NCBI GenBank assembly: GCA_025452255.1
Contig: CP104974.1
Location: 372,001 to 436,000, forward strand
Source: Devosia sp. A8/3-2
Lineage (GTDB): Bacteria > Pseudomonadota > Alphaproteobacteria > Rhizobiales > Devosiaceae
DNA length: 64,000 bases
Direction: 5' to 3'
The notes beneath the pieces are model-generated. The model did not search any database. It saw nothing but the letters and a program-made list of their open reading frames with translations, and had not been told where the DNA came from. Of the stretch, positions 1 through 8,462 are shown piece by piece (positions within the stretch are counted from its first letter, which is position 1; the number at the start of each line of letters is the position of its first letter). The translations under genes and the position numbers were made by a program.

Positions 1-350
1 TCAGATATTTGCGGCTGCCGAATTCGCCATAGGGGCCCGGCCACATATTGTAGCCCGCCTTGGTCGAGATGATCAGCTCATCCCGATAGGGCCGGAAATC
101 GCGCGCCATGACTCGGCCGAACAGCTCTTCGGACGAGCCGGCGGGCGGCCCGTAATTATTGGCCAGATCAAAATGGGTAATGCCCGCATCGAACGCATAG
201 CCCGAGATTTCCATGGCACCGGGATAGTCCCGCGTGCCCCCGAAATTCTGCCATAGGCCCGGAGCTGATGATCGGCAGTTTGAGCCCCGAACGGCCCGAA
301 TGGCGATATTGCATGCTGTCATAGCGTGCCGGATCGGCCCGATAGGTCAT
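1..350 (-). CDS. Aldo/keto reductase, N-terminal part, cut by the window edge and frameshifted
   Basis: Only the first ~115 codons are present; the gene runs off the left edge. The protein opens MTYRADPARYDSMQYR followed by GRSGLKLPIISSG, the usual opening of the YghZ-like (L-glyceraldehyde 3-phosphate reductase-like) branch of NADPH-dependent aldo/keto reductases. Past a one-base insertion near 255-262 the other frame reads ITHFDLANNYGPPAGSSEE, which holds the catalytic Asp and Tyr (DLANNYG), then STKAGYNMWPGPYGEFG with the catalytic Lys. GGAGGA lies 4 nt before the ATG at 350, which fixes the start. The substrate cannot be told from this fragment. Membership of the family is secure; the exact branch is an inference. 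Confidence 0.85.
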
Positions 351-444
351 GACGTCCTCCTGAGAATTTGCGATTTTCCCGTGCGTGACGGGTGGCGCGA
401 CGAGTGGTAAGAGCGGGGCCATGTGCCCGCCCGATGATACGCCC

Positions 445-1457
445 ATGCCCAGTCTGCCCCAAGCTAATCAGCCATACAAGGTGATGGCGATCTATAAATT
501 CGCCGACCTGCCTGACTGCGCCGAATTGCAACCGCGGCTGGCCAAATTCTGCTGCGGGCATTCCATCAAGGGCACGCTGATCCCGGCACCCGAGGGCATT
601 AACGGCACCGTGGCGGGCAGTGTCGCGGCCATCGACGAGCTGGAACGCTATCTCTTGGACGGTCCTGATTTCGGCACACGACTCGTCGGTGCCGAGATCA
701 AATTCTCGACCGCTGGCACTATGCCCTTCCTACGCATGAAGGTGCGTCTCAAATCCGAAATCGTCACCCTGCGCGCCCGAGGCCAATCCGGCCAAGGCCG
801 TTGGCACCTATGTCGAGCCGGAAAACTGGAATGCGCTGATCGAGCGCAATGACGTCGTGCTTGTCGATACGCGCAATGATTACGAGGTGGGTCTGGGTAC
901 ATTCCAGCGCGCTCGACCCCGCCACCAAGAGCTTTACCGAGTTCAAGGATTATGTCGAAACCCATCTCGATCCGGCGCGCGACAAGAAAGTCGCCATGTT
1001 CTGCACCGGCGGCATTCGCTGCGAGAAGGCATCCTCATATCTGCTCAGCAAGGGCTTTGAGGAAGTGTTCCACCTCAAGGGCGGGATTCTGAAATATCTC
1101 GAAACAGTGCCCGAGGATCAGAGCCGCTTTGCCGGCGAATGCTTCGTGTTCGATGAGCGCGTCTCAGTCGGCCATGGCTCGGTCGAAGGCGACGCCACCT
1201 TGTGCCGGGCCTGCCGGCATCCGCTGACGGCTGCGGATCGCGCCGACCCGAAATATCAGGAAGGCATTGCGTGTCCCCATTGCAGCGATGACAGCGCCAA
1301 GCGTGCCGCTGCCGCCGAACGACAGAAACAGATGGACCTCGCTCGCCAGCGTGGCGGTGCCCATCTGGGCGACGACGCCGCACAAGCTGCCGAACGCGCC
1401 TGGGCCTGCAAACGGGCAGAAGCGGAAGCCTCGCGCGAGCGCAATAAGGCCGGTTGA
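445..1457 (+). CDS. trhO: tRNA uridine(34) hydroxylase, rhodanese family (frameshifted)
   Basis: Rhodanese-domain enzyme that, in characterised homologues, makes 5-hydroxyuridine at tRNA position 34 using oxygen. The N-terminal part ([35 protein letters not shown]) is the acylphosphatase-like domain of the YceA/TrhO family. The rhodanese domain holds the active-site loop [12 protein letters not shown] and the upstream [12 protein letters not shown]. The C-terminal tail carries CRACRHP and CPHC, a four-Cys zinc-binding-like pair seen in this family. Two shifts break it, near 775 and near 910; all three frames join into one ~335-residue protein of normal length. The start at 445 ([17 protein letters not shown]) fits the family; an in-frame ATG at 421 is possible. 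Confidence 0.93.
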
Positions 1458-1533
1458 GCCCGCTTCCCCATCGCAAAATGCAATGCTAGGCTGCAAATTA
1501 CTGGCAATACCTCTAGCCGCATAAGCATTCCCG

Positions 1534-2466
1534 ATGGACCTCGACCAGCTTCGCACGTTTGATCGCATCGTTCGCGACCAGAGTTTTACCAAAGCCGCCG
1601 CCTATCTGCACATCACCCGGGCCACTGCCTCGATGCGCATCCGCGCCCCGGAGCAGCTTCTGGGCGTAACCCTGTTTCAGCGCGGCCGCACCGTGACGCT
1701 GACCGATCAAGGCATGACCTTCCTGCCCTTTGCCCGCCGCATTATCGGCACGGCCCGAGAAGGCCGCGAAGCGCTACGCCGGGTCGAGCGCGGCCGCATC
1801 GCCATTGCCTCGCTCCGGAGTCTCGTTTCCCCGCTCATCACCGAGGCATTGCTGCGTTTCCAGCAGAAATATCCCAGTGTTGATGTAGTGGTGCACGAGG
1901 GAAGGCAGGCCCAGATCGCCGCCATGCTGCATGAGCGGGACGCTGAAATGGGCATATTGTGCTGGCCCAATATCGATCCATTGATCGTTGATCTGGTACC
2001 GCTCGTCATCATGCGTGAACGCGTGCCGCTGGTGGTAGCGCCCGAAATCGCCGCGCGACTGCCCGCTCAATTTACTATCGCGGATGTGCTGGCGCTGGTG
2101 CCGCGCGTCATCTCGCTGCGCTGGTGGCAGGCCGAGCCCGAAACTGCCGCCGCTTTGGTGCGGCTGGCCAAAACCAGTGTCGAGCTCCCCACCGGCCCCG
2201 CCAGACGCCTTGCCATCAAGGGCGAGGGCGTGGGCTTTTTCGTCAGCTCCGCCGTGGCCGACGATATCGAGGCGGGGCGGCTGGTGGAAATCGCCCCGCC
2301 CGATTTCGAGCCGCTGCACCGCGACACCGCCATGGTCGTCCGCTCGCTGGCGGCGCTCGAGCGCGACATGCTGGCCGACTTCATCGCCGAAATCGCCCGA
2401 GAATGCGCTGAGATCGGCGTCATCCTCGACAACCGGCTGGCCACACTGGGCAACAAGGTGGCTTAG
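1534..2466 (+). CDS. LysR-family transcriptional regulator
   Basis: Uninterrupted 310-residue LysR-type regulator. Residues 1-60 form the winged helix-turn-helix (LDQLRTFDRIVRDQSFTKAA, then ITRATASMRIRAPEQLLG, TLFQR); residues ~90-300 form the two-lobed effector-binding domain. The helix that normally reads IxxLExxLG here reads IRAPEQLLG: a proline replaces the conserved leucine, and the codon is CCG inside CCCCGG where CCTGG is expected, so I suspect a base-call error and not a mutation. No good Shine-Dalgarno sequence is visible before ATG 1534. The target is unknown; the upstream trhO gene is same-strand and 76 nt away, so the two need not be linked functionally. Confidence 0.9.
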   Translation: MDLDQLRTFDRIVRDQSFTKAAAYLHITRATASMRIRAPEQLLGVTLFQRGRTVTLTDQGMTFLPFARRIIGTAREGREALRRVERGRIAIASLRSLVSPLITEALLRFQQKYPSVDVVVHEGRQAQIAAMLHERDAEMGILCWPNIDPLIVDLVPLVIMRERVPLVVAPEIAARLPAQFTIADVLALVPRVISLRWWQAEPETAAALVRLAKTSVELPTGPARRLAIKGEGVGFFVSSAVADDIEAGRLVEIAPPDFEPLHRDTAMVVRSLAALERDMLADFIAEIARECAEIGVILDNRLATLGNKVA

Positions 2467-2473
2467 GCTTGGT

Positions 2474-3039
2474 TCAGGGCCGCGCCATGGCAAGATCGAG
2501 AAAATCGCGCAGCGCGGCGGCATCGGCCGTCGCCGAGCCATAACGGCTGGCGGCATAAAAGCCGAGCAGCGCCAGATAGAGTGCCTCGGCACGGCGCTGG
2601 GCCATGCCGGGCTCCTGCCCCAGCCGGCATAATTCATCGGTGAGGTAGCTGACACGGCGCGCGTCGACGATGCGGATGCGCTCGGCAATGGCTGGGTCCT
2701 GGGCCGCCCAGCCGCGTAGTGCCCCCTCAAACCCGGCCACGTCGATCCCCCCGGGTCCAGCCGTATGGCCTCTTCCATGACGGCCACCAGCCGCTCCCTT
2801 GGCGTGGGAAGATCGGCGGCCATGGCGATGACGTCGCTGGTGCCCTCGGCTTCCCAGAGCGCCAGTACCGCTTCCAGCAGGTCGGGACGATCCTTGAAAT
2901 GCCAGTAGAACGATCCCTTGCTGGTCTTGAGCCTGCGCGCCAGAGCCTCGACCCGAACGCTGTCGACGCCACTCTGGCCCAGCGCGGCCGTGGCGGCCAG
3001 AATCCAGTCCATGCGGGTCAGGCTATCGGCTTTGGCCAT
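2474..3039 (-). CDS. TetR/AcrR-family transcriptional regulator (frameshifted)
   Basis: TetR-type repressor of ~188 residues. The N-terminal helix-turn-helix is clear: ILAATAALGQSGVDSVRVEA then TSKGSFYWHFKDRPDLLEAV. A shift in a run of six G near 2741-2748 moves the C-terminal ligand domain (VAGFEGALRGWAAQDPAIA onward) to another frame. Start ATG at 3039 has AGGGAG about 9 nt upstream. It is divergent from the DUF6463 membrane-protein gene at 3158, and two copies of a CATACG-N4-CGTATG palindrome lie between them, so it probably represses both itself and that gene. Confidence 0.9.
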
Positions 3040-3072
3040 ATTACAGGGCTCCCTATGCGGCACCGCGCCGCA

Positions 3073-3092
3073 TCCATACGGTAGCGTATGGA
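3073..3092. promoter_or_regulatory. Operator 1: perfect palindrome TCCATACG-N4-CGTATGGA
   Basis: Perfect 8-bp inverted repeat with a 4-bp spacer (GTAG), 34 bp upstream of the TetR start codon. The core CATACG-GYAG-CGTATG is repeated at 3114-3129, centre-to-centre distance 39 bp. Position between divergent genes and near-identity of the two sites make them probable binding sites for the TetR protein at 2474-3039. Confidence 0.8.
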
Positions 3093-3113
3093 CAGGCGAA
3101 ATCCTGAGGCGTA

Positions 3114-3129
3114 CATACGGCAGCGTATG
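3114..3129. promoter_or_regulatory. Operator 2: CATACG-N4-CGTATG
   Basis: Second copy of the palindrome (spacer GCAG), 28 bp upstream of the DUF6463 start at 3158. Same core as 3073-3092 except one base of the spacer. Confidence 0.8.
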
Positions 3130-3157
3130 GTCAATCGCAACCGCAAAGGACATGTCC

Positions 3158-3604
3158 ATGACCGCCTTACGCGCCTACCGTATTGCTCCCGCCAGATGGG
3201 CGGGCGCCAGTCAGTTGAAATGGGCCGGTTATACGATGATTGGCATCGGGGTACTGCATATTCTGGTTCTGGGTCTCGACGCCGTGCCGCTGCTCGACCA
3301 ATGGGCGCGCGGCGCCCTCTGGACCTCGGCGCATTGGCAGCCTCTGGCGAGCCAGACGCGAGACCTCCCGGTCGGCAATGCCGCCTTTCATTCGACGATC
3401 GGCAGCTTTGCCGGGCCGGTGATCGTCTTCGGCTTCCTGCTGCTCTGGATGGAACGGCGCGCCATCGTGCCGCCGGCCTTCTCGGGGTGGGGGCTGGGCG
3501 TTTGGGCCGCCATGGCCTCGCTGGTGATGGAGCCCAGCGGCTACCCGCTGGGTTTCATCCCGGCCGTGCTGATCGTGCTGGCCGCGCGCAGTGCCCGGGG
3601 CTAG
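3158..3604 (+). CDS. DUF6463-like small integral membrane protein
   Basis: About 148 residues with four predicted membrane segments: MIGIGVLHILVLGLDAVP, the SFAGPVIVFGFLLLW stretch, WGLGVWAAMASLVM and FIPAVLIVLAA. The pattern (helix, amphipathic linker with HSTIGSFAGP, ERRAIVPPAFSGW, then a final MEPSGYPL-helix) resembles the DUF6463 family; no function is known. The start at 3158 is chosen because AAAGGA sits 7 nt before it; the in-frame ATG at 3152 would be only 1 nt from that site. It is divergent from, and probably controlled by, the TetR gene. Its stop overlaps the convergent mbfA stop by 4 nt. Confidence 0.75.
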   Translation: MTALRAYRIAPARWAGASQLKWAGYTMIGIGVLHILVLGLDAVPLLDQWARGALWTSAHWQPLASQTRDLPVGNAAFHSTIGSFAGPVIVFGFLLLWMERRAIVPPAFSGWGLGVWAAMASLVMEPSGYPLGFIPAVLIVLAARSARG

Positions 3605-4581
3605 GCATTGCCGATCAATATGCCCGCCGCAAAGACCAGCGAGCCGCCCAGCACGACCTGCAGGACGGCTCGCCAGAACGAGGTCTGCATATAACGGTTC
3701 TGGATGAAGGCTATGGCCCAGAGCTCGACCAGCACGATGACGATCGCCAGCGCCGTGGCCGTGAAGAAATCGTGGATCAGATAGGGCAAAGCATGCCCCA
3801 GCCCGCCCACAGCGGTCATAATGCCGGCGGCAAGACCGCGTTTGACGGGCGAACCGCGCCCGGTCAGCTTGCCGTCGTCAGACGCAGCCTCGGTAAAGCC
3901 CATGGAAATACCGGCGCCAATGGCGGCGGCTAGGCCAACGAGAAAAGTCTGATGCGTATCCCCGGTGGCAAAGGCGGCGGCAAAAACTGGCGCCAGCGTT
4001 GAGACCGAGCCATCCATCAGCCCAGCCAAGCCGGGCTGCACATAGGTCAAGACAAACTGGCGATGGTTCTCGCTCTTTTCGACATCGCGCCCTTCGGCGC
4101 CCAGCACGGCCTCATCGATCCGATCGGCCGCATCGGCATGCCGGCGTTCCTGCGCGGCCAGATCACCCAACAGCTTACGCGTACCGGCATCGCTGACCTG
4201 TTTGGCCGCCTCCATATAGAAGCGATAGGCGCCCTCCTCCATTTCCCAGACCTGCTGGCGAACCGCTTCAAGCGTCAGGTTCTTCAGCAGCCAGATCGGC
4301 TTGCGGTTGATGAAGCCGCGCACATGCTCGCGCCGGATCGGCACCAGCCGCTTGCCGAAGCGCTCGACATAAAGATCGAGCAGGCGGCGGCGATGCTCGT
4401 CTTCCTCGGCCGCCATGCCCTCAAACAAAGCCGCCGAGCCGGGATAGGTCGGCGCCAGGCGCGTGGCGAATTCGGAATAGATGCTGCCATCCTCTTCCTC
4501 TGCCGCAATTGCCAAAGCCAGTATTTCGCGTTCCGACAGGCTAGCGAAAGAGCGGCGGGTATCGGGCAGCAGGGAAAACAT
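3601..4581 (-). CDS. mbfA: Membrane-bound ferritin-like iron exporter MbfA
   Basis: Intact 326-residue protein joining a ferritin/rubrerythrin-like domain (residues ~15-165) to a VIT1/CCC1-type membrane domain (~180-326). Di-iron ligands are visible as AIAAEEEDGSIY, AAEEDEHRRR, WEMEEGAYRFY and AQERRHADA. The membrane part starts VQPGLAGLMDGSVSTLAPVF, a VIT hallmark, with five hydrophobic segments following. In Bradyrhizobium and Agrobacterium MbfA exports ferrous iron and protects against iron and peroxide stress, and is repressed by Irr. Two ICE-type operators lie 13-51 bp upstream, matching that control. Inner-membrane location with the ferritin domain in the cytoplasm is inferred from the family. 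Confidence 0.93.
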   Translation of the reverse strand: MFSLLPDTRRSFASLSEREILALAIAAEEEDGSIYSEFATRLAPTYPGSAALFEGMAAEEDEHRRRLLDLYVERFGKRLVPIRREHVRGFINRKPIWLLKNLTLEAVRQQVWEMEEGAYRFYMEAAKQVSDAGTRKLLGDLAAQERRHADAADRIDEAVLGAEGRDVEKSENHRQFVLTYVQPGLAGLMDGSVSTLAPVFAAAFATGDTHQTFLVGLAAAIGAGISMGFTEAASDDGKLTGRGSPVKRGLAAGIMTAVGGLGHALPYLIHDFFTATALAIVIVLVELWAIAFIQNRYMQTSFWRAVLQVVLGGSLVFAAGILIGNA

Positions 4582-4593
4582 GACGTGGTCTCG

Positions 4594-4632
4594 TTTAGAA
4601 TGGTTCTAAACATTTTCTAGAACCATTCTAAA
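4594..4632 (-). promoter_or_regulatory. Tandem Irr (ICE) operators of mbfA
   Basis: TTTAGAATGGTTCTAAA at 4594-4610 is a perfect 7-bp inverted repeat; TCTAGAACCATTCTAAA at 4616-4632 is a second copy with one arm mismatch. The two copies are themselves mirror images: 4594-4608 and 4618-4632 form a 15-bp perfect inverted repeat. The form matches the iron control element bound by Irr in Hyphomicrobiales. Confidence 0.85.
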
Positions 4633-4654
4633 CTGAAAGCAAGATATCCTGCTC

Positions 4655-5545
4655 CTATTGCAGCATGGATTGCTGCGCGAAAATCGCCGCCATGGCGCCG
4701 CTCGACGTCGCCAATGTTACGCTGGCCATCGGGTTGGCGAGGTCGCCGGCGGCATAGATGCCTTCCATTGACGTCTGGCGGCGATCATCGACCTTGAGAT
4801 AGAGCCCAAGCGGGGCCTCCAAAGTCTCAAGCCCCGGGCTGGCATGCAGGCTGGCAGCAGGCCGATTGCGCGGATGGGCGAAAAGGACATCGACAGCGGC
4901 CGTACGGCCGGTATCGAGCTGGATCGCCGTCAGATGACCATTGTCATGCGCGATGCTCGCCAGCTTGCCCTCAATCACCGGCACATTGCGCCGCGCCAGA
5001 TCGGCCCGCGCCTCGGCATCCAACTCGTGCCCATCGGCGAACAGGGTGAGCTTGTCGGTCCAATCGCCGAACAGCGAGACGGCATGCAAAGCCTGCGGTC
5101 CGGAATAGACCAGCCCCCAATGCTGGCCGGCCACCTCAAAACCATCGCAATAGGGACATGGTACGATCGACTTACCCCAGCATTCGGAAAAGCCGGGAAT
5201 GGCCGGCATCTGGTCGGACACGCCATAGGTGAGCAGCAGGCGCCGGCCCCTCAGCGTTTCGCCATCATCGGTCAGGACCGCAAAATCATCGACCGCGCCG
5301 CTGGCGCTTTCAGCCCGGGCATTGATCAGACGCACCGTGGGATAGCGCGCAAGCTGCTGGCGGGCGGCGGCTAGAATATCAGCAGGGGCCTTGTGGTCGT
5401 GCCCGAGCAGGCCATGGGAATGGGCGGCAAAGCGATTGCGCGGCAGACCGGTGTCAAGCACGGTGACCTTACGGCGGGCCCGCCCGAGCTGCAGCGCCCC
5501 CGCCAGACCGGCAAAGCTGCCGCCGATGATGATGACGTCATCCAT
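4655..5545 (-). CDS. Thioredoxin-reductase-like FAD/NAD(P) oxidoreductase
   Basis: Intact ~296-residue flavoprotein. The N-terminal FAD motif is MDDVIIIGGSFAGLAGALQLG; the redox centre region reads VPCPYCDGFE (CxxC, as in thioredoxin reductases); the C-terminal FAD motif is GIYAAGDLANP. It matches the small pyridine-nucleotide-disulphide oxidoreductases (TrxB-like) often called NAD(P)/FAD-dependent oxidoreductase in alphaproteobacteria; the electron acceptor is unknown. I start it at 5545 (MDDVIIIGG) because GGAG lies ~9 nt upstream; the longer open frame to 5611 adds 22 residues with no homology. An upstream TGTAAC-N7-GTTACA palindrome is the likely operator. Confidence 0.88.
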   Translation of the reverse strand: MDDVIIIGGSFAGLAGALQLGRARRKVTVLDTGLPRNRFAAHSHGLLGHDHKAPADILAAARQQLARYPTVRLINARAESASGAVDDFAVLTDDGETLRGRRLLLTYGVSDQMPAIPGFSECWGKSIVPCPYCDGFEVAGQHWGLVYSGPQALHAVSLFGDWTDKLTLFADGHELDAEARADLARRNVPVIEGKLASIAHDNGHLTAIQLDTGRTAAVDVLFAHPRNRPAASLHASPGLETLEAPLGLYLKVDDRRQTSMEGIYAAGDLANPMASVTLATSSGAMAAIFAQQSMLQ

Positions 5546-5619
5546 GATGAAGAGCTCCGTGTTGAGATGCAGGCGGGCGCTCGATCGGACCAACAGCCGA
5601 GGCTCGAGCATCGCCTTTC

Positions 5620-5640
5620 ATGTAACTTTATTTGTTACAT
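5620..5640 (-). promoter_or_regulatory. Palindrome ATGTAAC-N7-GTTACAT, likely operator
   Basis: Perfect 7-bp inverted repeat with a 7-bp spacer, 75 bp upstream of the flavoprotein start and 82 bp upstream of the divergent secreted-protein gene. The symmetry and position suggest a dimeric repressor site; which regulator binds is not visible, as no regulator gene is adjacent. Confidence 0.6.
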
Positions 5641-5721
5641 TAAGCCTGCTGTGTCAAGGCCGGTTCCGTCGCTGGCGATTTGCGGCTAGGATCGCGCGAA
5701 GTTTCCGCGTTGGAGTAGTCC

Positions 5722-6319
5722 ATGAAGATCCCACTCGCTGCCGCATTGCTGCTCGTCGCCACGTCGGCAGCCTTCGGTTTCGACAGCAGGACGCAGGGGA
5801 TCATCGACCAATACAAGTCTGGCAAGCTGATCCGCATTGCCGATGTCGCTCACCTGATGGCAGGCAGCGAACGCTGGTGCTATCTCGAGCAGGCAGGCAC
5901 CTGCTCATGGTCCGATATCTATCTCGATGTGGACAAGAGCGGCGCCGAGTTTGAAATCGGCAATGCCCGGAGCGAGGATGTCGACATCGCCTTCACCGAT
6001 CGCGGCAGCTTTCGCGATGGCCGCTATATCTGCGAAACCGGAACCGATTGGGTGCCCAATATGCGCGCCACCGGGCGTTCGGACGGCAGCGTAATCGGCG
6101 GCCGTGAATTGGCCCAACTCAAGAGCGAAATAGCCAGCCAGCGCCGAGGATAGCCGAGATTGCTTTGACTACGTCTTCATTTCCGCCGATGCAGAGAACC
6201 GGACCATCACGCTAACCCAGCGCCAATATATCAACGACGTGCACGAAACCGCGAGCGACACCGAGGTAACCCTCCATTTCGACGAAGCAGCAGCAAAGGC
6301 ACTGACCTATCGCTGGTGA
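5722..6319 (+). CDS. Secreted protein of unknown function (frameshifted)
   Basis: I do not recognise the family. Residues 1-19 are a signal peptide (MKIPLAAALLLVATSAAFG). The mature part has four cysteines (WCYLEQAGTCSW, YICETG, RDCFDY), enough for two disulphides, and is acidic. A shift near 6147 creates an early TAG; the next frame continues DCFDYVFISADAENRTITL and ends at 6319, giving ~199 residues. It is divergent from the flavoprotein gene. Its stop overlaps a GTG codon that opens the next reading frame, but that gene more likely starts at 6364. Confidence 0.7.
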
Positions 6320-6363
6320 GATCAGAACGGTTGACTCTGCGCCCCAAAGCCGGACCGTTGATC

Positions 6364-7583
6364 ATGCAGGATATGACTTTGCCAAGACTGACCGTCGCGT
6401 TTCTCGCTCGGGCCATGCTTTTGGCCGGCTTGACCCTGCCAACCTTCGCGCCTGAGATTTCCAACACCGCAATCCCGGTGCTGATGAGCATTGCGCTACT
6501 GCATCTGATCTGGGTGCCCGAGCGCAGGCAATTGCTGCGCCAGCCCGCAGGGTGGATGCCCTTGCTGGCCGGCCTGCTCTTGTTCGTTGCCTTTAGCTTG
6601 ACGGCCAAATCACCGCTGCATGTTGCCGCATTCTCGGCCCTGATCCACCTCTACATGGTGGTACCCATGGCGGGTTTGCTGACCCGGCTGGGCGACGCGC
6701 TAACACTGGATCGTATCGGGCTATTTGCTCTCGCCGGAACAGCCGGGGGCGCTCTTGCCGCGGCCATCGATGTTTTCGTGCTCGGATCGGCGCGCAGGCC
6801 CGGTCAATAACCCAATCCATCTGGCGGCCTTGGGGCTGGCGCTCGGCTTTGTGTCCTTGATCGGCATCTGGGGCACAGGCCGGCTGCGTGCCATATTCCT
6901 GCTCGGTCCACTGCTCGGTATCGTAACGGTCTATCTGACGGGGTCGCGTGGCCCAACCGTGGCTGCTGCCCAGATGTTGCTGGTGGCGGCCGCCGCCGTC
7001 TGCTTTTCCCGGTTGCCGACACGGACGGCCCGGCGGGTTGTCGGCTCCGGCATGGTGATCATTGCAGCCATCGTCGTATTGTTCTCGGTCACGGGGGTGG
7101 CTGACGAGCTCACCCCAACCGGCAAGATTTTGTCGTTGCTGCGGACGGGCGTGACAAGTGACACCTCTACCGCTGAGCGGCTCATAATGTACCAATCGGC
7201 TTTCAACGCTTTCCTCGCCTCCCCCTCGTGGGCTACGGTCTGCTCGACTACCCGGCAGCGGCCGCTGCACATGCCCCCCGTGCGTGGTCTTCCCGCTCTA
7301 TACCCATCTCCACAACGACATCGCTGATTTTGCTGTTGCCGGCGGCCTGTTCGGCTTGCTGGCCTATGGGTTATTCCTGTTCGCGCCTGTCGTCGGCGCC
7401 TTGGGCGCCCACGGCCCATTGCGCATTCCGTTGCTTTATCTCGGTGGCGTCACCACGGTCGGCTATTTTTCCATGGGCATGACTAACGCGGTGATTGGCT
7501 TGCGCTGGCAAGATATCGTATTGGCGAGCGTGCTGGCGCTCATCGTGACGCTGTCCACCCGTTCGCAAGGACCTCAAGCATGA
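6364..7583 (+). CDS. O-antigen ligase/polymerase-like membrane protein (frameshifted)
   Basis: Polytopic inner-membrane protein of ~400 residues in at least four pieces (breaks near 6790, 7225 and 7265). Hydrophobic segments run the whole length. The diagnostic part is at the C-terminus: SRGPTVAAAQMLL, then GYGLLDYPAA, PLYTHLHNDIADFAVAGGLF and a final pair of helices, the Wzy_C pattern in which a periplasmic loop ends in HN followed by a helix with GGLFG. Such proteins polymerise or ligate O-antigen or other surface glycans from undecaprenyl-linked precursors. The stop overlaps the start of the glycosyltransferase gene (ATGA), so they are co-translated. Start 6364 or 6373 is uncertain. Confidence 0.8.
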
Positions 7584-8461
7584 GCGCAAGCTCAATCCAT
7601 ATCGCTCTGACCTTCGATGACAATTTCTGGGCGCCCGCCTATGCCACGATGCGGTCGGTTTGCCTCTTCACCGAGCGCCGTAGCGACTCGGTATTTCATC
7701 TCTGCCATCGCACGCTGACGCCCGCGCATATTGCAGATCTCAAGACCATCGAAGGCGAGTTCGGTGTTACCACGGTCTGGCACGATCTGGATGGTTCCGA
7801 GCTGTTCCACGATGTGGCCGCCCGCATGCCGGTCAACAAGCGGCTAAGCAATATCGTCTATGCGCGGCTGATGATCGACAGGCTGATCGGCCCCGATGTC
7901 GCACGCGTGCTCTATCTCGATTGCGACATGCTGGTGCGCGACAATATCGAAAAGCTCTATGACGTGGACATGGAAGGCCGCCCCATCGCGGCGGTGCGCG
8001 ACTCCATCGGCGCCTTCATCACCGGTGGCCGCGACCTGCGCAACAACCGCGATATCCTTGATCCGGCGGATGCCTATTTCAATGCCGGCATGGTGCTGAT
8101 CGATACCGCCAAATGGCGCGAGGCCGATATTATCGGGCGGCTGGAACAGGCGCTCAAGGACGGCGTCATGGCCCGCATCTATTACGACCGAGATTTTCTC
8201 AACCCGGTGTTCCAGCGCGATTGGCTGCAATTGCCCCGGCGCTGGAACACGATCGATGCGCGCCATGCCCATGAGGGGCTTGATCCGGCCATCCTGCATT
8301 ATACCGGGGAAGCCAAGCCCCGGGGCATTTTCTCGGGCATGCTGCAGAGTGTGGCCTTTGCCCGGCTCTATCGGCATGTGATGACCAATGAGCTGTTCTA
8401 CCGCTTCGCCCGCCACCGCTGGAAGCGCTGGTGGAAGAAGAAGCTGGGCTTGGGCAAATAG
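7580..8461 (+). CDS. Glycosyltransferase family 8 protein
   Basis: Intact 293-residue protein. It starts with IHIALTFDDNFWAPAYATMR, the nucleotide-binding opening of GT8; the metal-binding DxD is in RVLYLDCDMLVRDN; the acceptor-side motif is YFNAGMVLIDTAKWR; near the C-terminus ILHYTGEAKP carries the GT8 His (normally HFxGxxKPW). GT8 enzymes transfer galactose or glucose from UDP-sugar with retention, typically in lipopolysaccharide core building. The basic tail (HRWKRWWKKKLG) suggests contact with the membrane. It overlaps the ligase-like gene by 4 nt, which fits a role in the same surface glycan. Confidence 0.9.
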   Translation: MSASSIHIALTFDDNFWAPAYATMRSVCLFTERRSDSVFHLCHRTLTPAHIADLKTIEGEFGVTTVWHDLDGSELFHDVAARMPVNKRLSNIVYARLMIDRLIGPDVARVLYLDCDMLVRDNIEKLYDVDMEGRPIAAVRDSIGAFITGGRDLRNNRDILDPADAYFNAGMVLIDTAKWREADIIGRLEQALKDGVMARIYYDRDFLNPVFQRDWLQLPRRWNTIDARHAHEGLDPAILHYTGEAKPRGIFSGMLQSVAFARLYRHVMTNELFYRFARHRWKRWWKKKLGLGK

Positions 8462-8462
8462 G

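Noticed and set aside
1774-3159. 461-codon minus-strand frame spanning the TetR gene and the LysR gene
   Set aside because: Only residues from 3039 inward match TetR; the rest is the antisense of the LysR gene opened by a frameshift.
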